This document shows, piece by piece, positions 45,692 to 54,562 of a DNA stretch of 64,000 nt (its first letter is position 1; the number at the start of each line of letters is the position of its first letter). A program made the translations under genes and the position numbers. The notes below the pieces were generated by a model. That model worked only from the letters and a program-made list of their open reading frames with translations, searched no databases and was not told the DNA's origin. This DNA is from Meishania litoralis (lineage in GTDB: Bacteria; Bacteroidota; Bacteroidia; Flavobacteriales; Flavobacteriaceae): the NCBI RefSeq assembly GCF_042611095.1, contig NZ_JBHFPV010000001.1, forward strand, positions 1 to 64,000, in the 5' to 3' direction.

Positions 45692-47050
45692 TTAGTATTG
45701 AAATACCTTGCCTCCGGCCAGTACATCTTGCGATGCTTCGTCGAAAGTGGCCTTTAGACCTGTTCTCAGTGCGGCCGTGGTCATGATATTGGCAATGGAA
45801 TGGTTATAACCCGCTTCTACCGGTCCATTTGTTTTTTCCCTGCTACGAACGCACTCCATCCAATTCAACATATGCAACGAGGTCATATTGTCTGCACCCG
45901 TATCGGCTGAAGTAACCACTTTTGGCGCATTTTCAGATAGGTCAAAACCCTTTAGTTTGTTCGCTTCCATTCCCATTGCACTTGCATGACGCTCCGAAAG
46001 GCCGCCATTGTCGCTTACCTTATTCGTATCTAGGTTCAATTCACCTGCATTGGAATAATAGATTTCTTTAGTGCCTCCCGCCGAATTCGTAAACCTTGAC
46101 GAATAGGTTACCTGGAAGCCCGAATCTAGGTCATCTGCCGGACCATAATCGAATACGGCCGACATGGTATCAAAGTTCTTGCGACCGTCTTTCCACAAAT
46201 AGATTCCACCATTTGCAGCTACACTTCGCGGATGCGCCAAACCCGAAAACCAGTGCACCGTATCGATCTGGTGCGACATCCATTGGCCCGGAATCCCCGA
46301 AGAGTAAGGCCAGAACAATCTGTATTCCAAATATTTTCTAGGATCCCACGCCGCTGGTGGGCGGTTCATTTGATAGCGTTTCCAATCGGTATCTGACTCT
46401 TTTATTTCACTTGTCAGCTTGGGTAAACGCCACCGACCAGGTTGATTGACGTTCCAGGTCATTTCGACCATTACGATATCGCCAAACTTGCCCGACTTGA
46501 TGAAATCGTTGGCGGCATGATAGTTGGCCCCGCTTCTTCTTTGCGAACCGATCTGGAATACGATACCCGATTCTTTGACGGCCTCCAATCCAACGCGGGC
46601 ATCGGCCATGGTCTCGGCAAAAGGTTTCTCACAATACACATCTTTTTTTGCATTCGCGGCCTGTACGGTATGCAGGGCATGTTGAAAGTCGGCCGTTGAT
46701 ATTATTACGGCATCAATCTCGTTTTTATCGTACATTTCTTCATGATTGCGCCATTTGGCAATGGTTTGACCCGTCAATTCCTTAACGTAGGCCACACCTT
46801 CGTCCCTTCTTCTGTTCCAAATATCGGAGACCCCGGTGAACTCAAAGTTTTGGGCCTTGCTGTGCATATTAAAGGCAGGGATCAACGCGCCCTTTGCCCT
46901 ATTTGAAAAACCTGCAATACCTACTCGGACACGATCGTTAGCGCCCAATATTTTTTTATAACTCTTGGCACTCATTGCATTGGCGCCCAAAACAACTCCG
47001 CTTGAAGCCAGGGCTGTTTTTTTGATAAAATCTCTTCTCTTATTGTCCAT
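45692..47050 (-). CDS. Tat-exported Gfo/Idh/MocA-family oxidoreductase
   Basis: 452 residues. The twin-arginine signal is NKRRDFIKKTALASSGVVLG (residues 3-22). The Rossmann domain follows (RVRVGIAGFSNRAKGALIP near 40), with the family signature DVYCEKPFAETMADAR near 138. The C-terminal dehydratase-like beta-sheet domain has the active-site region around WMSHQIDTVHWF near 260. Export by Tat means that the NAD(P) is bound before export and stays bound, as in glucose-fructose oxidoreductase. It is a candidate for oxidising the C3 hydroxyl of a glycoside. Confidence 0.93.
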   Translation of the reverse strand: MDNKRRDFIKKTALASSGVVLGANAMSAKSYKKILGANDRVRVGIAGFSNRAKGALIPAFNMHSKAQNFEFTGVSDIWNRRRDEGVAYVKELTGQTIAKWRNHEEMYDKNEIDAVIISTADFQHALHTVQAANAKKDVYCEKPFAETMADARVGLEAVKESGIVFQIGSQRRSGANYHAANDFIKSGKFGDIVMVEMTWNVNQPGRWRLPKLTSEIKESDTDWKRYQMNRPPAAWDPRKYLEYRLFWPYSSGIPGQWMSHQIDTVHWFSGLAHPRSVAANGGIYLWKDGRKNFDTMSAVFDYGPADDLDSGFQVTYSSRFTNSAGGTKEIYYSNAGELNLDTNKVSDNGGLSERHASAMGMEANKLKGFDLSENAPKVVTSADTGADNMTSLHMLNWMECVRSREKTNGPVEAGYNHSIANIMTTAALRTGLKATFDEASQDVLAGGKVFQY

Positions 47051-47072
47051 GTTCGATGATTTAAACTATTAT

Positions 47073-48503
47073 TTAGAATTCGCGTACCTTGATATTTTTA
47101 AAGGAAACCTTGTCGCCATGATCCTGCAGCAGTATCAGCCCTTCTGGAATGCGTCCAAAATTCTCCCATTTCTCATACTTGCTTTTCTCTACCAAGGCCT
47201 TGAAAGCTTGGCTGAAACGGTCGTACTCGACGACCTTGACCTGATTCAGCCAATGTTCGACATGTCCTCCTTTGACCACAATTCGGGCGTTGTTCCATTG
47301 CCCGACCCCTTTAAAGTTTTTCCCTCTGGAATTATTATTGTTCTCGGCTCTAATAAGGTCATATAATGACCCAACAGTACGGTTGCCATTTTTTCCCATT
47401 TTGGCATCGGGATGTGCCTTGTCGTCCAAAACTTGGAACTCCAATCCAATTGCCGAGCCCTCTCCTTTGTTCAATTCAGAATCGACAAAATATTTTATGC
47501 CGCTATTGGCCCCTTCGGTAATCTTAAAATCGACACTAAGTTCAAAATCACTGAAGGTATCGTTGGTAACGATGTCGCCACCGTTTCGAGATTCCTCGCC
47601 ACCTGAGGACAAAACACTGAGTACTCCGTCGGCAATCTCCCAACCATACTCGGGAAACTTGTCTAGTTTCGCCCCACGCCATCCATTTGTTGTTTTTCCG
47701 TCCCACAACAATCGCCAACCTTTTCTCCTCTCACTCGGGGTCAACTGGTTTGTTAAATAGCTGATTTCGGGCACATCGTTATCGAGTGGTTTTCGCGAGT
47801 TCTCTAAATTATCCGTTTTGATTTTTATATTTTTCCATTTAACGATTTTCCCTTCATGTTCTTTGTCTTGAATGGCATGTACCTGAAATGCGATAATACC
47901 TTCAGCGGTTGTATCATCGACCAAATTGGCACACTGCACATCATTGACCCAAGTACGTATATGGTTGCCAATGGCCTCGATTCGGTAATGGTTCCATTCG
48001 CCCGGCACAAAGGCATTTTGTCCCTTAGGGTTGCGCGTCAACGGATAAAGCCAACCATTTCTAGCCTCGTCGTAAACTCCGCCCGCCCACTTACGGGCAC
48101 TGGTCTCAATCTCACATTGATACCCATGTACCCTTCCGTTCATGATATCGGGATCGCTAATACTACGAAACTGGACCCCGGAATTCAATCCGTTTTCAAC
48201 AAAAACATCGAATTCAAGAATGAAATCACCATATTTCTTTTTGGTCGCCATAAAACTATTCGGTGTGTCCATCTTTGATACCCCGATCAACTCCTTATTC
48301 CTTACCTCGTATTTGGCGTTGCCGTTAAGCTGTTCAAAATTTTTCAGGTCATTGCCGTTGAACAACATTTCCCAATTGTCCTGGGCCTTGGTCGAGTGGC
48401 CTATAAAAATGGCAAAAAACACCAGTAGAATTACCTCTTTTGGCACTAACCTCGAAAATTTGCATATCAATGAACTTGACTTGGGGGGCAATGGTGAATT
48501 CAT
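47073..48503 (-). CDS. exported protein with two DUF1080 domains
   Basis: 476 residues: signal peptide (cleavage near residue 40, STKAQ), then two PF06439 domains in tandem. Domain 1 is about 42-230 (LFNGNDLKNFEQLNG, FILEFDVFVENGLNSGVQFRS, VHAIQDKEHEGKIVKWKNIKI). Domain 2 is about 262-476 (RLLWDGKTTNGWRG, FELSVDFKITEGANSGIKYFV, LLQDHGDKVSFKNIKVREF). The internal duplication suggests either two substrate sites or one domain serving as a binding module. It is the first gene of the minus-strand operon, with an operator 18-31 bp upstream of its start. Confidence 0.92.
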   Translation of the reverse strand: MNSPLPPKSSSLICKFSRLVPKEVILLVFFAIFIGHSTKAQDNWEMLFNGNDLKNFEQLNGNAKYEVRNKELIGVSKMDTPNSFMATKKKYGDFILEFDVFVENGLNSGVQFRSISDPDIMNGRVHGYQCEIETSARKWAGGVYDEARNGWLYPLTRNPKGQNAFVPGEWNHYRIEAIGNHIRTWVNDVQCANLVDDTTAEGIIAFQVHAIQDKEHEGKIVKWKNIKIKTDNLENSRKPLDNDVPEISYLTNQLTPSERRKGWRLLWDGKTTNGWRGAKLDKFPEYGWEIADGVLSVLSSGGEESRNGGDIVTNDTFSDFELSVDFKITEGANSGIKYFVDSELNKGEGSAIGLEFQVLDDKAHPDAKMGKNGNRTVGSLYDLIRAENNNNSRGKNFKGVGQWNNARIVVKGGHVEHWLNQVKVVEYDRFSQAFKALVEKSKYEKWENFGRIPEGLILLQDHGDKVSFKNIKVREF

Positions 48504-48520
48504 ATATTAAAATATTTTTC

Positions 48521-48534
48521 CGTTAACGTTAACG
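48521..48534. promoter_or_regulatory. LacI-type operator between the DUF1080 operon and uxaC
   Basis: Two overlapping CGTTAACG palindromes form CGTTAACGTTAACG, placed 18 bp upstream of the double-DUF1080 start codon and 174 bp upstream of uxaC. It matches the pair upstream of susC, implying one regulon. Confidence 0.75.
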
Positions 48535-48708
48535 AATGTAAAAAATATTTTTAACTTATGAGCCTTTAGAGCATATTTCTTAAAAAGTTTGCCCAAGTGT
48601 CAGATTCGACCCTTAATTTGATCCTTTCGGAAAAGTTGAACTTTCCAGTTCAATCAATGCCAAGGATATCAATGCATTTTTTAATTTTAACAACTAAACC
48701 AAACCAAC

Positions 48709-50097
48709 TTGATACACTCTAATTTTTTATTAGAAAATAGATACTCGGAAGAACTCTATCACGATTTCGCGTGTAAAATGCCAATTATCGATTATCATAA
48801 TCACCTTTCTCCCAAGGATTTGGCCGATAACAGAATCTTTGCGAACATCACAAAGATCTGGATCGACGGCGACCATTACAAATGGCGCGCCATGCGCACC
48901 TTAGGTATCGATGAAAATTTTATTACCGGTAATGCCTCCGATAGGGAGAAGTTCCAAAAATGGGCATATACCGTGCCCTATTCAATGAGAAATCCGCTGT
49001 ATCATTGGACCCACTTGGAACTTTGCCGTTATTTTGGAATAAATGACCTTCTGACCCCATCTAACGCCGATGAGGTTTATGCGATTACCACTGAAAAACT
49101 AAGCACCGATGTTTACAGCAGTCAGAGCTTGATTTCGAAAATGAACGTCGAAGTAATGTGTACCACCGAAGACCCTACCGACTCGTTGGAGCATCACCAA
49201 AGACTTTCGAAAAGCAGTTTCAAGACCAAGGTCAGCACTGCATTTCGCCCCGATAAGGCCATTTTTATCGAAAGCGAAGCTTATAACGATTATTTGAACA
49301 AACTAGAGTCGGTGGCCAATACGACCATAACTACCTATGAAGATCTAAAAACGACACTTCGCCAAAGAATACAATTCTTTCATGAAAATGGATGTCGTTT
49401 GAGCGACCATGGACTTGAAAATCTTTGTGCCGATGACTTTACCGAAACTGAGATCGAATCCATTTTTGAACAAAGAAGAAATGGGAAAAGCGTCGCGAAA
49501 GAACAGGCATCAAAGTTTCAAAGTGCCCTACTCTTATTTCTTTCAGAAACCTATCATGAAATGGGATGGGTACAACAATTCCACTTAGGTGCGCTCAGGA
49601 ACACAAACCGTAGAATGCACCGTATTTTAGGTCCCGATACCGGTTGGGATTCAATTGGCGACTATCAACAGGCACAAAGTTTGGCTAAATTTTTGGATAC
49701 ATTGGACACCAATGATAAATTGACCAAAACCATACTCTACAATGTCAACCCGACTTATAATGAAGTTATGGCCACTATGACCGGCAACTTCAATGACGGA
49801 AGTATCAAAGGTAAAGTACAATGGGGGTCCGGATGGTGGTTTTTGGACCAAAAAGACGGTATGACCGATCAATTGAACGTGCTCTCCAATATGGGTCTTT
49901 TGAGTTGTTTTGTAGGAATGTTGACCGATTCGAGAAGTTTCCTTTCCTTTCCTCGACACGAATATTTCCGTAGGATTCTGTGCAATCTTTTCGGTATGGA
50001 AATCGAAAAAGGAGAACTACCCAATGAAATGCAATGGATAGGAAAGCTCGTTCAAGACATTTGCTACAACAACGCCAAGGAATATTTCAATTTGTAA
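48709..50097 (+). CDS. uxaC: glucuronate isomerase
   Basis: 462 residues, near the usual 466. It interconverts glucuronate or galacturonate and the matching keturonate in the cytoplasm. Seen: MPIIDYHNHLSPKDLADNRIF near 25 with the metal-binding HNH, WTHLELCRYFGI near 101, QFHLGALRNTNRRMHRILGPDTGWDS near 285, and WWFLDQKDGMTDQL near 380. The start is TTG at 48709 because no ATG lies upstream of the conserved FLLENRYSEELYHDFA. It is divergent from the DUF1080 operon and shares its operator region. It is the only catabolic clue to the substrate: a uronate. Confidence 0.96.
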   Translation: MIHSNFLLENRYSEELYHDFACKMPIIDYHNHLSPKDLADNRIFANITKIWIDGDHYKWRAMRTLGIDENFITGNASDREKFQKWAYTVPYSMRNPLYHWTHLELCRYFGINDLLTPSNADEVYAITTEKLSTDVYSSQSLISKMNVEVMCTTEDPTDSLEHHQRLSKSSFKTKVSTAFRPDKAIFIESEAYNDYLNKLESVANTTITTYEDLKTTLRQRIQFFHENGCRLSDHGLENLCADDFTETEIESIFEQRRNGKSVAKEQASKFQSALLLFLSETYHEMGWVQQFHLGALRNTNRRMHRILGPDTGWDSIGDYQQAQSLAKFLDTLDTNDKLTKTILYNVNPTYNEVMATMTGNFNDGSIKGKVQWGSGWWFLDQKDGMTDQLNVLSNMGLLSCFVGMLTDSRSFLSFPRHEYFRRILCNLFGMEIEKGELPNEMQWIGKLVQDICYNNAKEYFNL

Positions 50098-50348
50098 GTT
50101 GAAGAATTTCTTGAATGCAACCCTGCCTTGTGGCAGGCGGCTATCCTCTAGACAAACCACTAGGGGTCATTACTGGTTTTATTTTGACCTAAAGGCCATA
50201 AACCAAAATACTGTATTTTAGGCTAAAGTAGTTCCGACCTCTCCAAATGAGAGGTGGAATCGGAAACATTACCTTACCGGCAAGCACGCTCGACACGCCC
50301 CGATTGCTATCGGGGTCGAATTCTTTAGATTAAATTCAAAAAGGGTCT
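50098..50348. other. intergenic stretch with small inverted repeats
   Basis: No gene seen. It contains CCTGCC-TTGT-GGCAGG (about 50121-50136) and CCCCGAT-TGCT-ATCGGGG (about 50298-50315), either of which could terminate uxaC weakly, though neither has a clear T run. Confidence 0.4.
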
Positions 50349-50356
50349 TATATTTG
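50349..50356 (+). promoter_or_regulatory. -7 element of tRNA-Leu
   Basis: TATATTTG, 18 bp before the tRNA 5' end; the -33 TTG is not clear. Confidence 0.5.
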
Positions 50357-50374
50357 CCATCTCTTCTTAAAAAG

Positions 50375-50458
50375 GCGCACGTGGCGGAACTGGTAGACGC
50401 GCCAGCTTGAGGGGCTGGTGGCCATTAGGCCGTGGAAGTTCGAGTCTTCTCGTGCGCA
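50375..50458 (+). tRNA. tRNA-Leu(GAG)
   Basis: 84 nt with a long variable arm (GTGGCCATTAGGCCGTGG). The acceptor stem GCGCACG pairs with CGTGCGC, with discriminator A. The anticodon stem CCAGC/GCTGG holds loop TTGAGGG, giving anticodon GAG. CCA is not encoded. Confidence 0.96.
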
Positions 50459-50464
50459 CAAAAT

Positions 50465-50490
50465 AAGGTCGTCTGTTAAGACGACCTTTT
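50465..50490 (+). terminator. terminator after tRNA-Leu
   Basis: AAGGTCGTCT (50465-50474) pairs with AGACGACCTT (50479-50488) around GTTA, followed by T residues. It can also serve the converging TlpA-like gene. Confidence 0.8.
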
Positions 50491-50511
50491 GTATTTCCGA
50501 TAAATCGAATA

Positions 50512-51072
50512 CTATTCTTGAATCAGTCTTTCGAGCAGATCATAAACCTTCTTATTGTCCCAGTCGGAAATCGCAGTCTGGTGTACCACGATATTGCCCT
50601 GCTTATCAAGGATATAAGACCCAGGAGGTTTCAACAGTTTTATCGGGCTCGGCTCTCCCACAATTTGATAGGTAATCGGAAAGGTATATTTCTTTCTGGC
50701 AATGAATTCTTCCGGTAGCTCACGCTCTTCGTTGGTTATGACATAGAAATCAATTTGATCTTTGTAACGTACAAACAAATCTTGTATATCATCCATTTGA
50801 GCTCTCGACGGCAGGTTCCAAGATGCCCAAAAGTTGACGAAGATTACCTTGCCTTTAGATTTCTCAAAATTGAAAAAATTCCATTCAGCGTCTTTCAGTT
50901 TCCAATCATAGGTCGAAATTTTCCCTTGATTCTCTTCCGAAATTATAGTTGGAGTGGTCGCAAACCATTTGTTCAATAGTTCTTTGCTAAAGTCCCCTAA
51001 AGGGGTTACAAAAAAAGAAAGTACCAAACCGATCAACAGAACGTTTAAAATCGTCTTTCCTTTGATCTTCAT
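50512..51072 (-). CDS. TlpA/thioredoxin-fold protein lacking the CxxC cysteines
   Basis: 186 residues with one N-terminal membrane anchor (about 8-24) and a periplasmic thioredoxin-like domain. The family motif position FWASWNLPSRAQMDD (81-95) shows Asn86 and Ser89 where TlpA or ResA have the two cysteines (WCxPC). The cis-proline region, KLLKPPGSYILDKQGNIV near 145, is kept. It cannot act as a dithiol oxidoreductase by the usual mechanism and is more likely a binding or chaperone-like relative. It lies 74 bp downstream of aconitase, past a terminator. Confidence 0.85.
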   Translation of the reverse strand: MKIKGKTILNVLLIGLVLSFFVTPLGDFSKELLNKWFATTPTIISEENQGKISTYDWKLKDAEWNFFNFEKSKGKVIFVNFWASWNLPSRAQMDDIQDLFVRYKDQIDFYVITNEERELPEEFIARKKYTFPITYQIVGEPSPIKLLKPPGSYILDKQGNIVVHQTAISDWDNKKVYDLLERLIQE

Positions 51073-51095
51073 AAGCGGGGTTTCTTCAAAACTAA

Positions 51096-51120
51096 AAAAC
51101 TCCCGATCATCATCGGGAGT
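51096..51120 (-). terminator. terminator after the aconitase gene
   Basis: On the minus strand ACTCCCGAT (51120-51112) pairs with ATCGGGAGT (51107-51099), followed by a T run. It lies 26 bp past the aconitase stop. Confidence 0.8.
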
Positions 51121-51145
51121 TTCTCAAAATTATTTTCGATCATTA

Positions 51146-53413
51146 TCAAACAGCGTTTTCCCTTTTGATAACGTTCAAGGCCGAACCTTCCCTAAACCAA
51201 CCGATCTGCGAGTCGTTATAGGTATGATTTACCTTAATGTTGTCTTTACTTCCATCTGAATGTACTACTTCAATGGTCAACGGTTTTCCAGGTGCAAAAT
51301 CGGCTATATCGACAAAATTGAAGGTGTCGTCTTCTTGAATCAAGTCATAATCTTGCTCATTCACAAAAGTAAGGGCCAACATGCCCTGTTTTTTCAGATT
51401 GGTCTCGTGAATACGTGCAAAAGACTTTACCAATACAGCGGCCACACCAAGATGCCTGGGCTGCATGGCGGCATGTTCACGTGAAGAACCTTCACCGTAA
51501 TTATGATCCCCTACCACAATAGACTTGATACCCGCGGCTTTATAGGCCCGTTGCGTATCAGGAACTCCCCCATATTCACCCGATAATTGATTCTTAACAA
51601 AGTTGGTCTTTTTGTTATAGGCGTTTACGGCACCAATCAAGGTGTTGTTGGCTATATTATCCAAATGTCCTCTGAAACGCAGCCACGGCCCAGCCATCGA
51701 AATATGGTCGGTCGTACATTTACCAAAAGCCTTGATCAGCAATTTCATACCTTGAAGTTGCTCGTTGGTAATCGGTAAAAAAGGTTCCAAAAGCTGTAGT
51801 CGCTCTGAATCAGGGTTCACAATGACCTCTACCCCACTTCCATCGGCCTTAGGCTCCAAATAACCCGCATCCTCGACATCGAAACCGTTGGGAGGAAGTT
51901 CGATGCCCATCGGTTCGTCCAACTTTACTTCTTGACCTTCATCGTTAATCAATGAATCGTTCATCGGGTCAAAATCCAAACGTCCGGATATTGCTATCGC
52001 TGCCACCATCTCAGGCGAACCCACAAAAGCATGGGTATTTGGGTTTCCATCTGCCCTTTTGGAAAAATTTCGATTAAAGGAGTGTACGATCGTGTTTTTT
52101 TCTTCACCTTTCAAATCGCTCCGATCCCATTGGCCGATACATGGGCCACATGCATTCGTAAAAATGGTAGCTCCCAAATCTTCAAAAATCTGAAGCAATC
52201 CATCACGCTCGGCCGTATATCTGATTTGCTCGGACCCAGGATTGATTCCAAAATCCGATTTCGGACTTATTTTTTTGGTGACCGCCTGTTTGGCAATCGA
52301 AGCGGCACGCGTCAAATCTTCATATGACGAATTGGTACACGAACCAATTAACCCCCAATCAACATTTATAGGCCAGCCATGCTCTTTCGCCTTAGGTCCC
52401 AACTCACCGACCGGCGTGGCCAAGTCCGGCGTAAACGGTCCGTTCAAATGAGGCCGCAATTCGCTCAGGTTTATTTCTATAAGTTCGTCAAAATATTTCT
52501 CAGGATTGGCGTATACCTCGTCATCTGCCGTCAAATGTTCCCGTATTTCGTTCGCCGCATCGGCAATATCACCTCTATCGGTCGCCCTTAGATAACGTTC
52601 CATAGAGTCATCATAGCCAAAAGTCGAGGTAGTAGCGCCTATCTCGGCTCCCATATTGCAGATAGTACCTTTACCGGTACATGAAAGGTTTTTGGCACCT
52701 TCCCCAAAATATTCGACAATGGCACCAGTACCTCCCTTTACGGTCAAGATACCAGCGACTTTTAGAATGACATCTTTGGCAGAAGTCCATCCAGAAATCT
52801 TCCCGGTCAATTTAACCCCTATCAATTTCGGGAATTTAAGTTCCCAGGCCATACCCGCCATTACATCGACCGCATCGGCACCACCGACACCAATGGCCAC
52901 CATTCCCAGGCCTCCTGCATTAACCGTATGTGAATCGGTGCCTATCATCATTCCCCCCGGAAAGGCATAGTTTTCCAAAACAACTTGGTGTATGATGCCG
53001 GCCCCAGGTTTCCAAAAACCGATACCGTATTTATTGGAAACGGATTCCAGAAAATTGAACACTTCGGCACTCGTACTATTGGCACTTTTCAAATCAGCGG
53101 CCGCACCACTTTTGGCCTGTATCAGGTGATCGCAATGTACCGTTGTGGGAACGGCCACTTTTTTCTTTCCGGCCTGCATAAACTGTAATAACGCCATTTG
53201 TGCCGTCGCATCTTGACAAGCAATACGATCCGGTGCGAAATCGACATAATCCTTACCCCTAACAAATGCCTTGGTAGGCGAACCGTCCCATAAATGGGAA
53301 TACAATATTTTCTCAGCCAACGTAAGGGGCTTGCCCACAATTTCACGGGCTTTGTCCACCCTTTCTCCCATTGTGGCATAAACACCTTTAATCATGTCAA
53401 TATCAAATGCCAT
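51146..53413 (-). CDS. acn: aconitate hydratase (mitochondrial-type)
   Basis: 755 residues, the length of the mitochondrial-type (AcnM-like) aconitases common in Bacteroidota. It converts citrate to isocitrate through a [4Fe-4S] cluster in the TCA cycle. The cluster cysteines are in WGLIGSCTNSSYEDL near 352 and in TNACGPCIGQWDRSD near 416-421. Other signatures are the DSHTVNAGGLGMVAIGVGGADAVDVMAG segment near 160 and the C-terminal swivel domain with GDHNYGEGSSREHAAMQPRHLG near 635. It is a single-gene unit. Confidence 0.97.
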   Translation of the reverse strand: MAFDIDMIKGVYATMGERVDKAREIVGKPLTLAEKILYSHLWDGSPTKAFVRGKDYVDFAPDRIACQDATAQMALLQFMQAGKKKVAVPTTVHCDHLIQAKSGAAADLKSANSTSAEVFNFLESVSNKYGIGFWKPGAGIIHQVVLENYAFPGGMMIGTDSHTVNAGGLGMVAIGVGGADAVDVMAGMAWELKFPKLIGVKLTGKISGWTSAKDVILKVAGILTVKGGTGAIVEYFGEGAKNLSCTGKGTICNMGAEIGATTSTFGYDDSMERYLRATDRGDIADAANEIREHLTADDEVYANPEKYFDELIEINLSELRPHLNGPFTPDLATPVGELGPKAKEHGWPINVDWGLIGSCTNSSYEDLTRAASIAKQAVTKKISPKSDFGINPGSEQIRYTAERDGLLQIFEDLGATIFTNACGPCIGQWDRSDLKGEEKNTIVHSFNRNFSKRADGNPNTHAFVGSPEMVAAIAISGRLDFDPMNDSLINDEGQEVKLDEPMGIELPPNGFDVEDAGYLEPKADGSGVEVIVNPDSERLQLLEPFLPITNEQLQGMKLLIKAFGKCTTDHISMAGPWLRFRGHLDNIANNTLIGAVNAYNKKTNFVKNQLSGEYGGVPDTQRAYKAAGIKSIVVGDHNYGEGSSREHAAMQPRHLGVAAVLVKSFARIHETNLKKQGMLALTFVNEQDYDLIQEDDTFNFVDIADFAPGKPLTIEVVHSDGSKDNIKVNHTYNDSQIGWFREGSALNVIKRENAV

Positions 53414-53604
53414 ATATTCTAAATTTTTAGGTTTTGAGTTACAAACCCAAAGATGGGTTCAATTCAACGAAATTAAGAAAATACTGGGGGCAAATAAAAT
53501 TTTCGTCAAATGATTGGTCACGATTTGACAAATTGACAAATGTGTAGCCATTTTTGACCGATTAATGTTTAATTCGGCAAAAAAATGTACTAAGTTCAAT
53601 TAAG

Positions 53605-54558
53605 TCAAAGGAGTTTGCCAATGATATCCTCTTCGGAAATACCTTCGGCTTCGGCCTTGTAGTTCTTGATGATGCGATGCCTTAGGATTCCCATGGCCAC
53701 GGCTTGCACATCTTCGATATCAGGTGAGAATTTTCCATTTATGGCGGCATGGGCCTTTGCACCCAATATTAGGTTTTGGGAAGCCCTTGGACCTGCCCCC
53801 CACTCAATGTACTGCCTTACAAAATCATTGGCCGTTTCAAGCAAAGGTCTGGTTCTATTGACCAATTTCACAGCATATTCGACAACATTTTCAGGAACGG
53901 GAATCCGCCTGATCAAATGTTGGACTTCAAGTATCTCTTCTGCACTAAAAAGTGCATTTACGGTCACTTTTTCATCTGAAGTGGTCGACTTTACCACTTG
54001 TATCTCTTCTGCAATGGAAGGATATTTCAGCTCGATGGCGAACATAAATCGATCTAACTGCGCTTCAGGAAGTGGATAGGTACCCTCTTGTTCGATGGGG
54101 TTCTGTGTGGCAAGTACAAAATAAGGAAGATCAAGCTTATATTGATGGCCGGCAATGGTCACAGCTCTTTCCTGCATGGCCTCCAAAAGTGCGGCCTGCG
54201 TCTTCGGAGGCGTTCTATTGATCTCATCCGCCAATATAATGTTCGCAAAAACAGGGCCCTTTATAAACTTGAAGTTGCGGTTTTGATCCAATACCTCACT
54301 GCCCAAAATATCACTCGGCATAAGATCAGGGGTGAACTGAATCCGTTTGAAATCAAGGCCCAAGGTCTGTGCAATGGTATTCACCATCAATGTCTTGGCA
54401 AGCCCCGGAACCCCTATCAACAAAGAATGCCCCCCAGTATAAATCGAGAGTAATATTTGGTCTATGACAACCTCTTGACCAACAATCACCTTTGCGATCT
54501 CAGACTTCAGGCCTGCATGCTTTTTAACCAGGCTATTTATGGCTGCTACGTCAGACAT
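53605..54558 (-). CDS. MoxR-family AAA+ ATPase
   Basis: 317 residues. Walker A is LLIGVPGLAKT (about 45-55), Walker B is IILADEINRTPPKTQAALLEAMQE (about 108-131), sensor 1 is VLATQNPIEQEGTYPLPEAQLDRF near 150, and the C-terminal lid has the GPRASQNLILGAKAHA sensor 2 region. MoxR proteins act as chaperones for maturation of metal- or VWA-domain partner proteins; no VWA or DUF58 partner is visible downstream inside the window. It follows the SurA-like gene by 4 bp, so co-expression with periplasmic chaperones is likely. Confidence 0.93.
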   Translation of the reverse strand: MSDVAAINSLVKKHAGLKSEIAKVIVGQEVVIDQILLSIYTGGHSLLIGVPGLAKTLMVNTIAQTLGLDFKRIQFTPDLMPSDILGSEVLDQNRNFKFIKGPVFANIILADEINRTPPKTQAALLEAMQERAVTIAGHQYKLDLPYFVLATQNPIEQEGTYPLPEAQLDRFMFAIELKYPSIAEEIQVVKSTTSDEKVTVNALFSAEEILEVQHLIRRIPVPENVVEYAVKLVNRTRPLLETANDFVRQYIEWGAGPRASQNLILGAKAHAAINGKFSPDIEDVQAVAMGILRHRIIKNYKAEAEGISEEDIIGKLL

Positions 54559-54562
54559 TCAA

